Origin: Methylotenera sp.
Lineage (GTDB): Bacteria > Pseudomonadota > Gammaproteobacteria > Burkholderiales > Methylophilaceae
Assembly: GCA_030652995.1 (NCBI GenBank)
Contig: JAUSAG010000038.1
Location: 1 to 42,776 of the forward strand
Direction of reading: 5' to 3'
Length of the DNA: 42,776 nt
In this document: in pieces, positions 16,712 to 25,725 of the stretch
Numbering within the stretch: position 1 is the stretch's first letter
How the letters are laid out: each line of letters starts with the position of its first letter
Notes under the pieces: generated by a model
Databases searched by the model: none
Told to the model about the DNA's origin: nothing
What the model saw: only the letters and a program-made list of their open reading frames with translations
Translations under genes and position numbers: made by a program

Positions 16712-17836
16712 TTAAATTGCGTTAGTAATAATACCGCCACCTAGACAGACGTTACTTTCATACACCACAGCCGATTGTCCTGGAGTGATTGCCCATTGTT
16801 TTTGGCCAAATCTAATTTCAACTTCATCTTTGGTTATGCGGTCAATCTCACATGGCGCATCAGGTTGGCGGTAGCGTGTCTTTGCCGCATACACCCAATT
16901 AGTCACGGGTGGTTCTGGGTCTATCCATGTCAGCTGGCTTGCCAGTAGACCATCGTTCAGCAGTAGTGGATGTTCGTGGCCTTGCACCACGATGAGTTCG
17001 TTTTTTGCCATATCTTTGGCTGCAACAAACCAAGGTTCACCGTTGCTATCGCGGCTGCCCCCGATTTTTAAACCTTGGCGCTGACCTAGCGTGTAGTACA
17101 TCAGGCCCTCATGGCGACCAATCAGCTTACCTTCTGGCGTTTTGATATCACCTGGCTCACGCGGCAGGTATTTGCTTAAAAACTCCTGAAATGGCCGTTC
17201 ACCGATAAAGCAGATGCCAGTAGAGTCTTTTTTCTCCGCATTGATTAGTCCCGCCTCACGCGCAATCTCACGCACCTCTCGCTTTAAATAGGTACCGAGA
17301 GGGAAGAGTGTTTTAGAAAGTTGCGCCTGGTTTAAGCGATATAAAAAGTAGCTTTGATCTTTGCTGCCATCATCGGCTTTCATCAATTGAAACAAACCCG
17401 GTTTTAAAGGGTTCTCACGTACCTGAGCATAATGACCAGTGGCGATTAAGTCTGCACCCATGCTCATGGCGTGATCTAAAAATGCTTTGAATTTAATTTC
17501 GGCATTACAAAGAATGTCAGGGTTAGGCGTGCGCCCAGCCTGATATTCGCTTAAAAAATTAGAAAATACACGGTCTTTATATTCTTTACTAAAATTTACC
17601 GCTTCAATGTCAATGCCGATTTTGTCGGCAACGGATACGGCATCAATCAAATCTTGTTTGCTTGAACAGTATTCGTCGGTGTCGTCATCTTCCCAGTTTT
17701 TCATGAAGAGACCGGTCACTTCGTAGCCTTGCTGTTTGAGCAGTAGTGCGGTGACAGATGAGTCAACGCCGCCTGACAGGCCGACGACGATTTTTTTCTT
17801 TTGTGATTTATTCAGGTTGGGCGTGTTTAGATTCAT
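16712..17836 (-). CDS. mnmA: tRNA-specific 2-thiouridylase MnmA
   Basis: Inserts sulfur at C2 of the wobble uridine in tRNAs for Lys, Glu and Gln, using ATP and a persulfide relay. The 374-residue protein has the PP-loop [11 protein letters not shown] near the start, the first catalytic Cys in [14 protein letters not shown], the second in [13 protein letters not shown], and the C-terminal LGQRQGL and beta-barrel region. All key residues are present. It lies 11 bases after nudJ, the same pairing as in E. coli. Confidence 0.97.
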   Translation of the reverse strand: MNLNTPNLNKSQKKKIVVGLSGGVDSSVTALLLKQQGYEVTGLFMKNWEDDDTDEYCSSKQDLIDAVSVADKIGIDIEAVNFSKEYKDRVFSNFLSEYQAGRTPNPDILCNAEIKFKAFLDHAMSMGADLIATGHYAQVRENPLKPGLFQLMKADDGSKDQSYFLYRLNQAQLSKTLFPLGTYLKREVREIAREAGLINAEKKDSTGICFIGERPFQEFLSKYLPREPGDIKTPEGKLIGRHEGLMYYTLGQRQGLKIGGSRDSNGEPWFVAAKDMAKNELIVVQGHEHPLLLNDGLLASQLTWIDPEPPVTNWVYAAKTRYRQPDAPCEIDRITKDEVEIRFGQKQWAITPGQSAVVYESNVCLGGGIITNAI

Positions 17837-17847
17837 AAGTCATCAAT

Positions 17848-18291
17848 TTATAAGTGTGTTACAACAGACAATGGAAAGCGTTGTCCGTTTAAATAGTCTT
17901 CAATACAGGTAAGCACTTGTGGGCTACGCATCAGCATGGCTTGACTGCGAATCTCATCTGCGGTCATCCATACGGCACGAATAATGCCTTCATCCAAGGC
18001 AACTTCTGGCTGATGGTTACTCACGTGACCTATATAGGCAAAACGCAGGTAGGTCGTGTCGTTATGTTCATGCTTCCAATGATAAACACCTAATAACGAG
18101 GTTGGGTTAAAGGTGTAGGCGGTTTCTTCCATCGTTTCGCGAACGACCGCTTCAAGCAGTGATTCGTTATCTTCCAAATGACCGGCAGGCTGATTAAAGC
18201 GATTGCCACGGTCGGTGGTTTCTTCTACCAGTAAGAATTTACCGTTGTCTTCAACAATTGCCGCGACGGTGGCATGAGGCATCCATTGCAT
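17848..18291 (-). CDS. nudJ: Nudix hydrolase, NudJ type
   Basis: A 147-residue Nudix protein aligned over most of its length with E. coli NudJ (HATVAAIVEDNGKFLLVEET, RFNQPAGHLEDNESLLEAVVRE). NudJ hydrolyses nucleoside tri- and diphosphates and HMP-PP in E. coli. The Nudix box (residues ~37-59) keeps the metal-binding REtmEE core, but the Gly after EE is replaced by Ala (EETAY instead of EETG-), a mild departure. The gene is immediately upstream of mnmA, as in enterobacteria, which supports the assignment. Confidence 0.88.
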   Translation of the reverse strand: MQWMPHATVAAIVEDNGKFLLVEETTDRGNRFNQPAGHLEDNESLLEAVVRETMEETAYTFNPTSLLGVYHWKHEHNDTTYLRFAYIGHVSNHQPEVALDEGIIRAVWMTADEIRSQAMLMRSPQVLTCIEDYLNGQRFPLSVVTHL

Positions 18292-18379
18292 GATGTGTAT
18301 CTTAATGTTTAAGTGATTGCTATTTTACCCCGATTTTAACCTGAAGCAGTGGGTTTGCGCGTGCGCCGTTTATCAGTTG

Positions 18380-19015
18380 TTATGCCAGCAGTTTAGGGAA
18401 CAGGCCGACTACTCCGTGTGCAATAAATTCAACGGCCATTGCTGCCAAAATCAAACCCATCAAGCGCGTCACAATGTTAATACCTATGATTCCGAGCCTG
18501 TTAGAGATGGCGACCGACAACCTTAACACCAGCCAAATGATGATACAGACAATGGAAATGGGAATAATTAAAGAAAGGTGCCCAATAAAGCTGCTGTTTT
18601 GCTGAGCGGCAATAATCATGTTACTAATGGCACCAGGGCCAGCCAGCAAGGGGATGCTGAGTGGTACAATGGCAATGACTTCACGCTCAGCCAGCGTTTG
18701 CGCTTCTTCTGGCGTTTGGCGGGTACCACTTTGTTTGCCGTGCATCATAGAGATGGCAATTAACATGAGTAAAATGCCACCGCCCACCTGAAAAGAAGGG
18801 ATTGATACGCCAAAAAAATGCAAAATAGTATCGCCAAAAAAAGCCGAAACAGCCAGTACGATAAATACTGTAAACGCAGCTGTTTTTGCAGTTTTAGCAC
18901 GGTCATTAACACTCCAGCCGTTGGTGGCACTAATAAAAATAGGCACACTGCCAATGGGATTAACAATGGCAAATAAAGCAATGGTGATTTTGAAAAGTAC
19001 AGGCCAGTCTGTCAT
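18380..19015 (-). CDS. MarC family integral membrane protein
   Basis: A 211-residue protein with six predicted membrane segments. The start FKITIALFAIVNPIGSVPIF, the LLMLIAISMMHG segment and PLSIPLLAGPGAISNMI are typical of MarC/YchE/YhgN proteins. Despite the old name, MarC is not established as a multidrug resistance protein and its role is unknown. It is first of a possible leftward group marC-nudJ-mnmA (88-base gap to nudJ) and divergent from maf. Confidence 0.92.
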   Translation of the reverse strand: MTDWPVLFKITIALFAIVNPIGSVPIFISATNGWSVNDRAKTAKTAAFTVFIVLAVSAFFGDTILHFFGVSIPSFQVGGGILLMLIAISMMHGKQSGTRQTPEEAQTLAEREVIAIVPLSIPLLAGPGAISNMIIAAQQNSSFIGHLSLIIPISIVCIIIWLVLRLSVAISNRLGIIGINIVTRLMGLILAAMAVEFIAHGVVGLFPKLLA

Positions 19016-19090
19016 GAAATGCCTTATAAAATATAACTATGAAGCAATTAAATCTTTGTCAATTGGTGCATAGTAAATTAAAGTGCCAAT

Positions 19091-19693
19091 ATGAGTAACA
19101 ACATTCTTACCCAACCAACCATTTATCTTGCATCACGCAGTCCACGTCGCGTGGAATTATTAGCGCAAATCGGGTTGCATTGCAAAATTGCGCCAGCAGA
19201 CATCGATGAAACGCAATTGATAGATGAATCCCCAGAAGCTTATGTGACAAGATTAGCACATGAAAAGGCATTGGCATGCTGGCAAAGGCTGCCTGTTGCA
19301 GAAAGAGTGCATCCTGTACTTGCGGCAGATACTTCGGTGGTCTTGGCAGGGCAGGTTTTCGGTAAACCTGAAAATGACGATGATGCACGCCGCATGTTGC
19401 AGGCATTGTCAGGAAGTGTGCATCAAGTACATACTGCGGTGGCATTAGCATTTGCAGGTACGATTGAAGTTGCTTTATCTACGACCATGGTAGAAATGAT
19501 GGCGCTTTCAACAATGCAAATTGATTGTTATATTGCATCGGGTGAACATTTAGATAAAGCTGGTAGCTACGGCATACAAGGATTAGCCGGCGCTTGGATT
19601 AAACGCATAGAAGGCAGTTATACTGGTGTGATGGGTTTGCCAATTTATGAGACAGCGGTTCTGTTGAGAAAGCATCAGCTGATAGTTTTGTAA
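19091..19693 (+). CDS. maf: Maf nucleotide pyrophosphatase, YhdE type
   Basis: Hydrolyses non-canonical or excess nucleoside triphosphates; YhdE-type members prefer dTTP, UTP and modified pyrimidines. The 200-residue protein has the N-terminal SRSPRRVELLAQIGL, the catalytic acidic ADTSVVL, FGKPENDDDARRML, and the C-terminal YGIQGLAGAWIKRIEGSYTG. Position just upstream of rng is the well-known yhdE-rng pairing and supports the YhdE subgroup over YceF. Confidence 0.94.
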   Translation: MSNNILTQPTIYLASRSPRRVELLAQIGLHCKIAPADIDETQLIDESPEAYVTRLAHEKALACWQRLPVAERVHPVLAADTSVVLAGQVFGKPENDDDARRMLQALSGSVHQVHTAVALAFAGTIEVALSTTMVEMMALSTMQIDCYIASGEHLDKAGSYGIQGLAGAWIKRIEGSYTGVMGLPIYETAVLLRKHQLIVL

Positions 19694-19749
19694 TTAAGCA
19701 TGAAATTAAAACAATAAGTAAAACTAAAAATGAATGAAATGAGTATAAA

Positions 19750-21201
19750 TTGAGTGAAGACATACTGATTAACGTCACCCCGCAAGAAACGCGCATTGCG
19801 ATGATAGAAAACGGCGTCATGCAGGAGTTGCAAATAGAGCGTAGTTCATCGTTGGGTTTGGTGGGTAATATATACCGTGGCGTTGTTTGCCGGGTATTGC
19901 CTGGCATGCAATCTGCCTTTGTGGAAATGGGCTTGCAGCGCGCTGCCTTTTTGCATGCGGGTGACATTATTGAGTGTGGAGATTCTGCCATGCAGCGACC
20001 TATTCAGGAAGTGTTGCATGAAGGCCAATCTTTGATGGTGCAGGTAATCAAAGAGCCAATAGGCACCAAAGGTGCAAGGTTGACAACCCAAATCAGTATC
20101 GCCGGGCGCTTCCTTGTATATTTGCCGCAACAGGATCATATTGGCGTATCGCAACGGATAGAGTCTGAAGCGGAGCGTGAATTGTTAAAAGCACGTTTGC
20201 TTGGGCTTTTGCCAGAAAACCGCGTAGGCGGCTATATTATCAGAACCATGTCTGAAACAGCAACCGATGAAGAATTGCTCGCTGATATCGATTATTTAAC
20301 TAAAACATGGGCACATATACGTGCACAAAGCATGCTGGTACCTGAACGCGCGCTGATTTTTCAGGACCTAAATTTACCCATGCGCGTGTTGCGCGATGTG
20401 GTTTGTGCAGATACCGAGGCTGTGCGTGTTGACTCCAGCGAGACTTATCAGAAGCTGGTGGATTTTGCTAATTTATATGCGATGACGGCTTTAGATAAGT
20501 TGGTGCATTATCAAGGTGAGCGTCCGCTTTTTGACTTGTATAACATAGAGCCGGAAATTGAAAAAGCGATGTCACGCAAGGTGGAGCTTAAATCTGGCGG
20601 CTATCTGATCTTTGATCAAACGGAAGCGTTGACGACGGTAGATGTAAATACTGGCAGTTTTGTCAGCGGTAAAAATCTATCAGACACCATCTTCAAAACC
20701 AACCTTGAAGCCGCGCAATCCATTGCACGCCAGCTGCGCTTAAGAAACTTGGGTGGCATTATCATTATCGATTTTATTGATATGGATGAAGATGCACAGC
20801 GCGAGGCGGTATTGGAGGAATTGAAAAAGGCAGTCGCGCGAGACCGTGCTCGCACTGGTGTGAATGGATTTACACCATTAGGTTTGGTGGAAATGACGCG
20901 TAAACGTACGCGTGAAAGTTTAGCGCATATTTTGTGTGAACCCTGCAGTGCTTGCCAAGGGCGTGGTGAGCGCAAAACCGCACAAACGGTATGCTATGAA
21001 ATTTTACGTGAGTTATTACGCGAGGCTCGCCAGTTTAGCGCACGTGAACTACGTGTGCTAGCGGCACCTAAAGTGATTGATATGTTGCTAGATGAAGAGT
21101 CACAAAGTCTAGCGAACTTATCTGACTTTATTGGCAAGCCCATTTCTCTGCAGGCTGAATCAAATTACAGCCAAGAGTCATTTGATATTATTTTGATGTA
21201 G
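19750..21201 (+). CDS. rng: ribonuclease G
   Basis: Endoribonuclease that matures the 5' end of 16S rRNA and degrades some mRNAs. It is 483 residues, as expected for RNase G without the long RNase E tail. N-terminus DILINVTPQETRIAMIENG; S1 RNA-binding region ~35-125 (GNIYRGVVCRVLPGMQSAFV); catalytic aspartates in TTVDVNTGSFVSG and IIDFIDMDED; the zinc-link CxxC in CEPCSACQGRG near residue 400. The start must be TTG: an in-frame TGA lies 15 bases upstream, and the TTG gives the family N-terminus. An unusual start may hold expression down. Confidence 0.97.
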   Translation: MSEDILINVTPQETRIAMIENGVMQELQIERSSSLGLVGNIYRGVVCRVLPGMQSAFVEMGLQRAAFLHAGDIIECGDSAMQRPIQEVLHEGQSLMVQVIKEPIGTKGARLTTQISIAGRFLVYLPQQDHIGVSQRIESEAERELLKARLLGLLPENRVGGYIIRTMSETATDEELLADIDYLTKTWAHIRAQSMLVPERALIFQDLNLPMRVLRDVVCADTEAVRVDSSETYQKLVDFANLYAMTALDKLVHYQGERPLFDLYNIEPEIEKAMSRKVELKSGGYLIFDQTEALTTVDVNTGSFVSGKNLSDTIFKTNLEAAQSIARQLRLRNLGGIIIIDFIDMDEDAQREAVLEELKKAVARDRARTGVNGFTPLGLVEMTRKRTRESLAHILCEPCSACQGRGERKTAQTVCYEILRELLREARQFSARELRVLAAPKVIDMLLDEESQSLANLSDFIGKPISLQAESNYSQESFDIILM

Positions 21202-21211
21202 TTTATTTTGG

Positions 21212-21249
21212 TTGATGCGTGTAAAGTCAAGTCGCTCTATACGTATCAA
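21212..21249. terminator. possible weak terminator between rng and the dynamin gene
   Basis: TTGATGCGT (21212-21220) and ACGTATCAA (21241-21249) pair over 9 bases with one wobble and a 20-base loop, in the gap between convergent genes. The long loop and lack of a T-run make it doubtful. Confidence 0.25.
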
Positions 21250-21289
21250 TCTTAATTATTGTAAGCTGTGTTTAACGCGGTGATGATCG

Positions 21290-23380
21290 CTATGACAATT
21301 GTGGGGTTTCACCAATAAAAGGCGCATTGTTTAATATCACGTCTTTTTTGATGTTGTCATTCTCCACTTGGCTTGGAGTGGCAAGCGAGTCTTGAATTGC
21401 CATTTTTTGTTTTTCTGGACTAAACTTAACGCAACGCATCAGTTTTAGTAAGATAGTGTCCAATTGGTTCGATTGCTCTTGATATTTGGCCAATTCTTTT
21501 TGAGCTATCTCAATATTCCTAAGTAAGTTGTCGGTGCTATTGTGAGACTCCATTAAAGATTCTGCACGTTTATCCAGTGCAATTTTGTGTACATTAATTT
21601 GGTTTTTTAATTCACCAATGACTTGGTTCAACCAACGGTTACAATCCAAGTGCGCCTGCTCAAACACCGCTTGAATTTGCACGCCTAGCCCTAAAAAAAA
21701 CCGACGAATTAAAAAGTGTTTTTCGGTCAGAATATTGGCAGGGCTACTACAAAACTCTACCGTCACTTTTTCGAGTGCTTGCATATCTTTGATAAATTTA
21801 GTCATATCAAGCTCAACGGCTTCAGTCTTTTCAAAGCCGTGTTTACTCCAAAATAGATGGTATAAATCATCCGCATGTTTTTTGATAACATGACCTTCAA
21901 TGCCGATTTCTTCAGCAAGGTTTATCGCTAGCCGCGTGAGGTCGCGCATGCTTTTGTTGAGTCCTGCGGTTGTCCAGCTGTCGCCCATATCCTGCTTTGT
22001 TTGCGCTAACGTGGTGTCTAAATAACCTAAACTTAAATGGCGCAGTAGTTTACTGCTTAGCCTTTTTATTTTTTCACCGCCTTGGTTAAACGTAAGTATT
22101 GACGCCTCGTAACGTTTACGTTCTGCCACTACATTGGCTAAAATTTCTTTTGAAAGGTTACGATTCCTGCTTTGTAATTCTTGCAGCTCAGTGAGTTGAT
22201 TTTTAACGCTATTAATACGAATTTGCGCTAATTTACGTGATGATCGAATCATATTGGAGCATTCGGTCACCACCGCGCGCCCTAAAATCTCATGCTTTGA
22301 CGATACCATTAAGTCAGCCAGCGAGTTTTCTAGTGCATTGATGCCACTGCGTTTTAATAACGCGTCATCTTTTCTGATTTTGGCGACCAGCGCTTTTTGT
22401 GCAGAGATGGCGAAAATATTTTTGGCATCTAAACTGAGCTCATGCGCAGTGTTTTTAATTTGTTTTTGAATCAGCGCTTCTACCTCGACATCAGTTTCCA
22501 GACCATCCCACAAAATATCAATTTTATTTAACACCACGAGTTTATGTGCAGCTCGCCTTTGTACGTAGTCTGTCCAAATTTGCATGTCGGACTTTGTGAT
22601 GCCTGTGTCTGTAGCAGTTAAAAACAACACAGCTTGCGCATTGGGAATAATGCTCAGCGTAAGTTCAGGCTCAGCCCCCATGGTGTTTAAGCCCGGAGTA
22701 TCTATGACAACTAGGCCATTTTTAAGCAATTGATGCGGATAGTTGATAAGCGCATGCCGCCACACTGGAATTTCGACCATATTCCGCTCCGTCAGTAGTT
22801 GACGTACACTTGGGTCTTCTTCATTCCAGAACCCTAGTTTTTTAGCAGTTTCTAGGCTCACTTCTTTTTTCTGTACTAGTGCACGCAAGGTTTCTTTCAT
22901 GTCACTGGCTGACGTCGTATCTAAACGAATTTTATGCCAAACGTTTGGGTTTGATTTCAGGTAGGTGAGTGTGTCATCCGTGCTTCTGGTTTCAATCGGC
23001 AACAGTTTGATACAAGGTTCTTCACTGTCATTCCAGAAAATTTCATTGGGGCACATCGTGGTACGCCCAGGTTCACTTGGAAGCAGACGTTGATTAAAGT
23101 CTGAAAAAAACAAGGCGTTGATGGTTTCAGTTTTACCACGAGAAAACTCCGCAAGAAAGGCCAATACCAACTGGTCTTTCTTTATGTTTTCTTTGATGTC
23201 GTAGAGCCTTAGTTCCTGTATTGCATTTAGCGCATCTGCATGACCTGGCCAATCAATAAACTCGTCAATGGTGGTGATGAGGTTTTCACGCCATTGGCTA
23301 TATTCATTGATTTTTGTGCTCAAGGTTGAGGTTTCTATTTCAACCTGACTGGATGCGCTATTGGGGATTGGTATGCTCAT
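21290..23380 (-). CDS. dynamin-like GTPase
   Basis: A 696-residue large GTPase. The G1 loop is AEFSRGKT at 77-84 (Ala replaces the usual first Gly), G2 is likely in GRTTMCPNE, G3 is VVIDTPG ending at 230, and G4 is NKID at 285-288. The remaining ~350 residues are mostly helical with heptad-like stretches (for example 375-425 and 600-650), as in the stalk of bacterial dynamin-like proteins. A short hydrophobic FFLGLGVQIQAVF patch may touch membrane, but there is no clear transmembrane hairpin. Such proteins remodel membranes; the role here is unknown. It is last in the yggS-proC-yggT group, 9 bases after yggT. Confidence 0.85.
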   Translation of the reverse strand: MSIPIPNSASSQVEIETSTLSTKINEYSQWRENLITTIDEFIDWPGHADALNAIQELRLYDIKENIKKDQLVLAFLAEFSRGKTETINALFFSDFNQRLLPSEPGRTTMCPNEIFWNDSEEPCIKLLPIETRSTDDTLTYLKSNPNVWHKIRLDTTSASDMKETLRALVQKKEVSLETAKKLGFWNEEDPSVRQLLTERNMVEIPVWRHALINYPHQLLKNGLVVIDTPGLNTMGAEPELTLSIIPNAQAVLFLTATDTGITKSDMQIWTDYVQRRAAHKLVVLNKIDILWDGLETDVEVEALIQKQIKNTAHELSLDAKNIFAISAQKALVAKIRKDDALLKRSGINALENSLADLMVSSKHEILGRAVVTECSNMIRSSRKLAQIRINSVKNQLTELQELQSRNRNLSKEILANVVAERKRYEASILTFNQGGEKIKRLSSKLLRHLSLGYLDTTLAQTKQDMGDSWTTAGLNKSMRDLTRLAINLAEEIGIEGHVIKKHADDLYHLFWSKHGFEKTEAVELDMTKFIKDMQALEKVTVEFCSSPANILTEKHFLIRRFFLGLGVQIQAVFEQAHLDCNRWLNQVIGELKNQINVHKIALDKRAESLMESHNSTDNLLRNIEIAQKELAKYQEQSNQLDTILLKLMRCVKFSPEKQKMAIQDSLATPSQVENDNIKKDVILNNAPFIGETPQLS

Positions 23381-23389
23381 GTTGATATC

Positions 23390-23971
23390 TTAGCTGATCA
23401 AAGTTAATAACAAGTTGTTTTCTAACGGTATTAAAACAGTTGTAAGCAATAACTGTGCCGCTAAAATAAATACCAATGGGCTGAGATCAAAATTGGCGAC
23501 GGGGGGGATTGTTTTTCTTAAAAAATTCAGGATAGGATAAGTTAAGCTGTTTAATAGGGGGGCAATCGGGGTGTGAGGGTTTACCCAGCTTAAAATGGCT
23601 TGTATCAGTACAGCATATAAGAAAATTGAAAGACTAAGGCTGATAATGCCGATGAGGCTGACGCCTAAAATTACGAACCAAACCTGATTGCCGACAATCA
23701 GTAGTGGAAATCCTTTCAGCCATAGCAAACTTACCGTGAGTATTAGCTGTGTGAGGTATGCCAACATTAGTGTAGAAAGATCTAACTTTAGCAAGCTCGG
23801 CACAATACGACGCATGGGTTTGACGGCAAAATTGGTGAGCGACACAATCATTTGTGCGACTTGGTTATGAAACGAAACTTTTGTCAGTTGAAAGTAAAAA
23901 CGAAGCAAGAAGGCAATGGTGAGTAGTCCCAGTATCGCTTGCAGTAAAAAAATAATCGCATTATTGAGCAT
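23390..23971 (-). CDS. yggT: YggT family membrane protein
   Basis: A 193-residue hydrophobic protein with two YGGT repeats: about residues 1-95 and 100-190, each with a membrane segment, a FAVKPMRRIVPS or LTYPILNFLRKTIPP turn, and a further segment. Family members are implicated in osmotic tolerance and membrane organisation, but no biochemical function is settled. It follows proC by 23 bases, the usual yggS-proC-yggT order. Confidence 0.93.
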   Translation of the reverse strand: MLNNAIIFLLQAILGLLTIAFLLRFYFQLTKVSFHNQVAQMIVSLTNFAVKPMRRIVPSLLKLDLSTLMLAYLTQLILTVSLLWLKGFPLLIVGNQVWFVILGVSLIGIISLSLSIFLYAVLIQAILSWVNPHTPIAPLLNSLTYPILNFLRKTIPPVANFDLSPLVFILAAQLLLTTVLIPLENNLLLTLIS

Positions 23972-23994
23972 GGCAGAACCCTTTATTACTTGGC

Positions 23995-24801
23995 TTATTG
24001 ACTCAGTTGATCGCCTAGCGCGATCGATTTATCTGCCGCGGCTTGTGTGGCTTGACTCATGGCATTTTTAATGCTGGACGCTTCCAAGACCAGAATACCT
24101 TGTTCTGTTGTGCCGCCCTTGGATGTCACTTGCGCACGCAGTGTTTTAACGTCGTCTGCGCTATTCGCTGCGAGCACGCTTGCACCAGCAAAGGTTTGTA
24201 ACGCTAGCATGGTTGCGGACTCGTGATCGAGCCCTAATAGCACCCCAGCCTCTTGCAGGGCCTCTATCAAATAAAAGACATAAGCTGGGCCGCTACCTGA
24301 AATCGCAGTCACAGCATCCATTTTATCTTCAGTCTCAAGCCATAAGGTTTTACCAACGGCTGCCAGTATAGTGTTGGCTTGCTCACGCTCATCTTGGCTC
24401 ACATTAGGCATGGCATACAACGCTGAAACGCCTGCTTGAATCTGTGCTGGAGTGTTAGGCATAACGCGCACGATTGCAGGGTAATTGTTGAGCCAGCGTG
24501 AGATATCTTTGCTTCTTACACCTGCTGCAATTGACACAATCAGCTGTGACTTTAAAACTTGGCTTAATTGACTGCACACTTCTTTCAATTGTTGCGGTTT
24601 TACTGCTAACACGATGACATCAGTGTTGTTAAATTCAGCATAAGTGTCGGTAACATGAACATTAAATTCTTGTGCTAATGCTACGCGTTTTTGTGCGTCT
24701 AACTCTAAAACTGTAATCGCAGACATTTCAAAGTTATTGTGCTTTAATCCGCTAATAATAGCGCGCGCCATGTTGCCACCACCAATAAAGCTAATTTTCA
24801 T
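23995..24801 (-). CDS. proC: pyrroline-5-carboxylate reductase
   Basis: Reduces pyrroline-5-carboxylate to proline with NAD(P)H. The 268-residue protein has the Rossmann start ISFIGGGNMARAIISGL, VLAVKPQQL, RVMPNTPA, and the C-terminal signature DAVTAISGSGPAYVFYLIEALQEAGVLLGL, followed by TSKGGTTEQGI. It lies 121 bases after yggS. Confidence 0.97.
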   Translation of the reverse strand: MKISFIGGGNMARAIISGLKHNNFEMSAITVLELDAQKRVALAQEFNVHVTDTYAEFNNTDVIVLAVKPQQLKEVCSQLSQVLKSQLIVSIAAGVRSKDISRWLNNYPAIVRVMPNTPAQIQAGVSALYAMPNVSQDEREQANTILAAVGKTLWLETEDKMDAVTAISGSGPAYVFYLIEALQEAGVLLGLDHESATMLALQTFAGASVLAANSADDVKTLRAQVTSKGGTTEQGILVLEASSIKNAMSQATQAAADKSIALGDQLSQ

Positions 24802-24922
24802 CGAATACTTCCTAAAGGGTTCATTTCTTATTTAATTCGTGCTATTGATGTGATCAGCGCCTTCTTATTTAGCCTTCAATTTTTAATCCTCAGTCGGCTG
24901 ATGCTATATATTTGATTTTGCG

Positions 24923-25621
24923 TTAACGGCTAATCTTAGGAGGCAGCCTGGCACCAAATAATGCAGAGCCAATGCGCACAATTGTCGCGCCCTCGGCAAT
25001 AGCTATCGGGTAATCATCAGACATTCCAATGGACAGTGTATCTAACGCAAAGCCCTTGGCTAATAAGTTATCATAACATTGTCGGACTTGTTTGAATTGG
25101 GCTTGTTGTTGATTTATGTCTTGGGTGGGCGCGGGAATCGCCATCAGTCCACGTAATTTTAATCTGGGTAGCGAGGCAATGGCTGAGGCCAGCGACTCTA
25201 AGTCGTATGGGGATACTCCGCTTTTACTACTTTCATTGCAGACATTGACCTGAATGCATACTTGTAGCGGTGCTAAATCTGTCTGGCGCGCTTCATTCAA
25301 GCGATGTGCAATTTTTAACCGGTCTACACTATGAACCCAAGAAAAATGTTGAGCGATAGGCTGTGTTTTGTTGCTTTGTATGGGGCCGATAAAATGCCAT
25401 TCGATGGGTAAGTCAGTCAGTGCGGCTTGTTTATCAAGCGCCTCCTGCAAATAGTTTTCACCAAACGAAGTTTGACCAGCTGCAAAGGCCTCGCGAACGA
25501 CTGCTGCTGCCTGTGCCTTGCTGACAGCAAGCAATTTTACCTGCTGCTGATACTTGCTAATAGCTTGTGCGGATTGAATTGTTGCTAGAATATGTTGCAA
25601 GCGATTGCTAATTGTGGTCAT
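24923..25621 (-). CDS. yggS: pyridoxal phosphate homeostasis protein (YggS/PLPBP)
   Basis: A 232-residue PLP-binding TIM-barrel protein that buffers the cofactor without catalysing a known reaction. PLP would sit on Lys35 in LLAVSK. SFGENYLQEA, WHFIGPIQSNKT, VHSVDR, GLMAIP and the C-terminal SIGMSDDYPIAIAEGATIVRIGSALFG are all present. First gene of the leftward group and divergent from pilT, an arrangement common in proteobacteria. Confidence 0.96.
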   Translation of the reverse strand: MTTISNRLQHILATIQSAQAISKYQQQVKLLAVSKAQAAAVVREAFAAGQTSFGENYLQEALDKQAALTDLPIEWHFIGPIQSNKTQPIAQHFSWVHSVDRLKIAHRLNEARQTDLAPLQVCIQVNVCNESSKSGVSPYDLESLASAIASLPRLKLRGLMAIPAPTQDINQQQAQFKQVRQCYDNLLAKGFALDTLSIGMSDDYPIAIAEGATIVRIGSALFGARLPPKISR

Positions 25622-25725
25622 AATTCACTAAGCCTAGATTTATAGCATGGATTTAGAGCATGTAACCATTGATAATTAACCGTTGTAATTTAACCATCGT
25701 AATTATAGCAGGAGCTGGATCAGGT

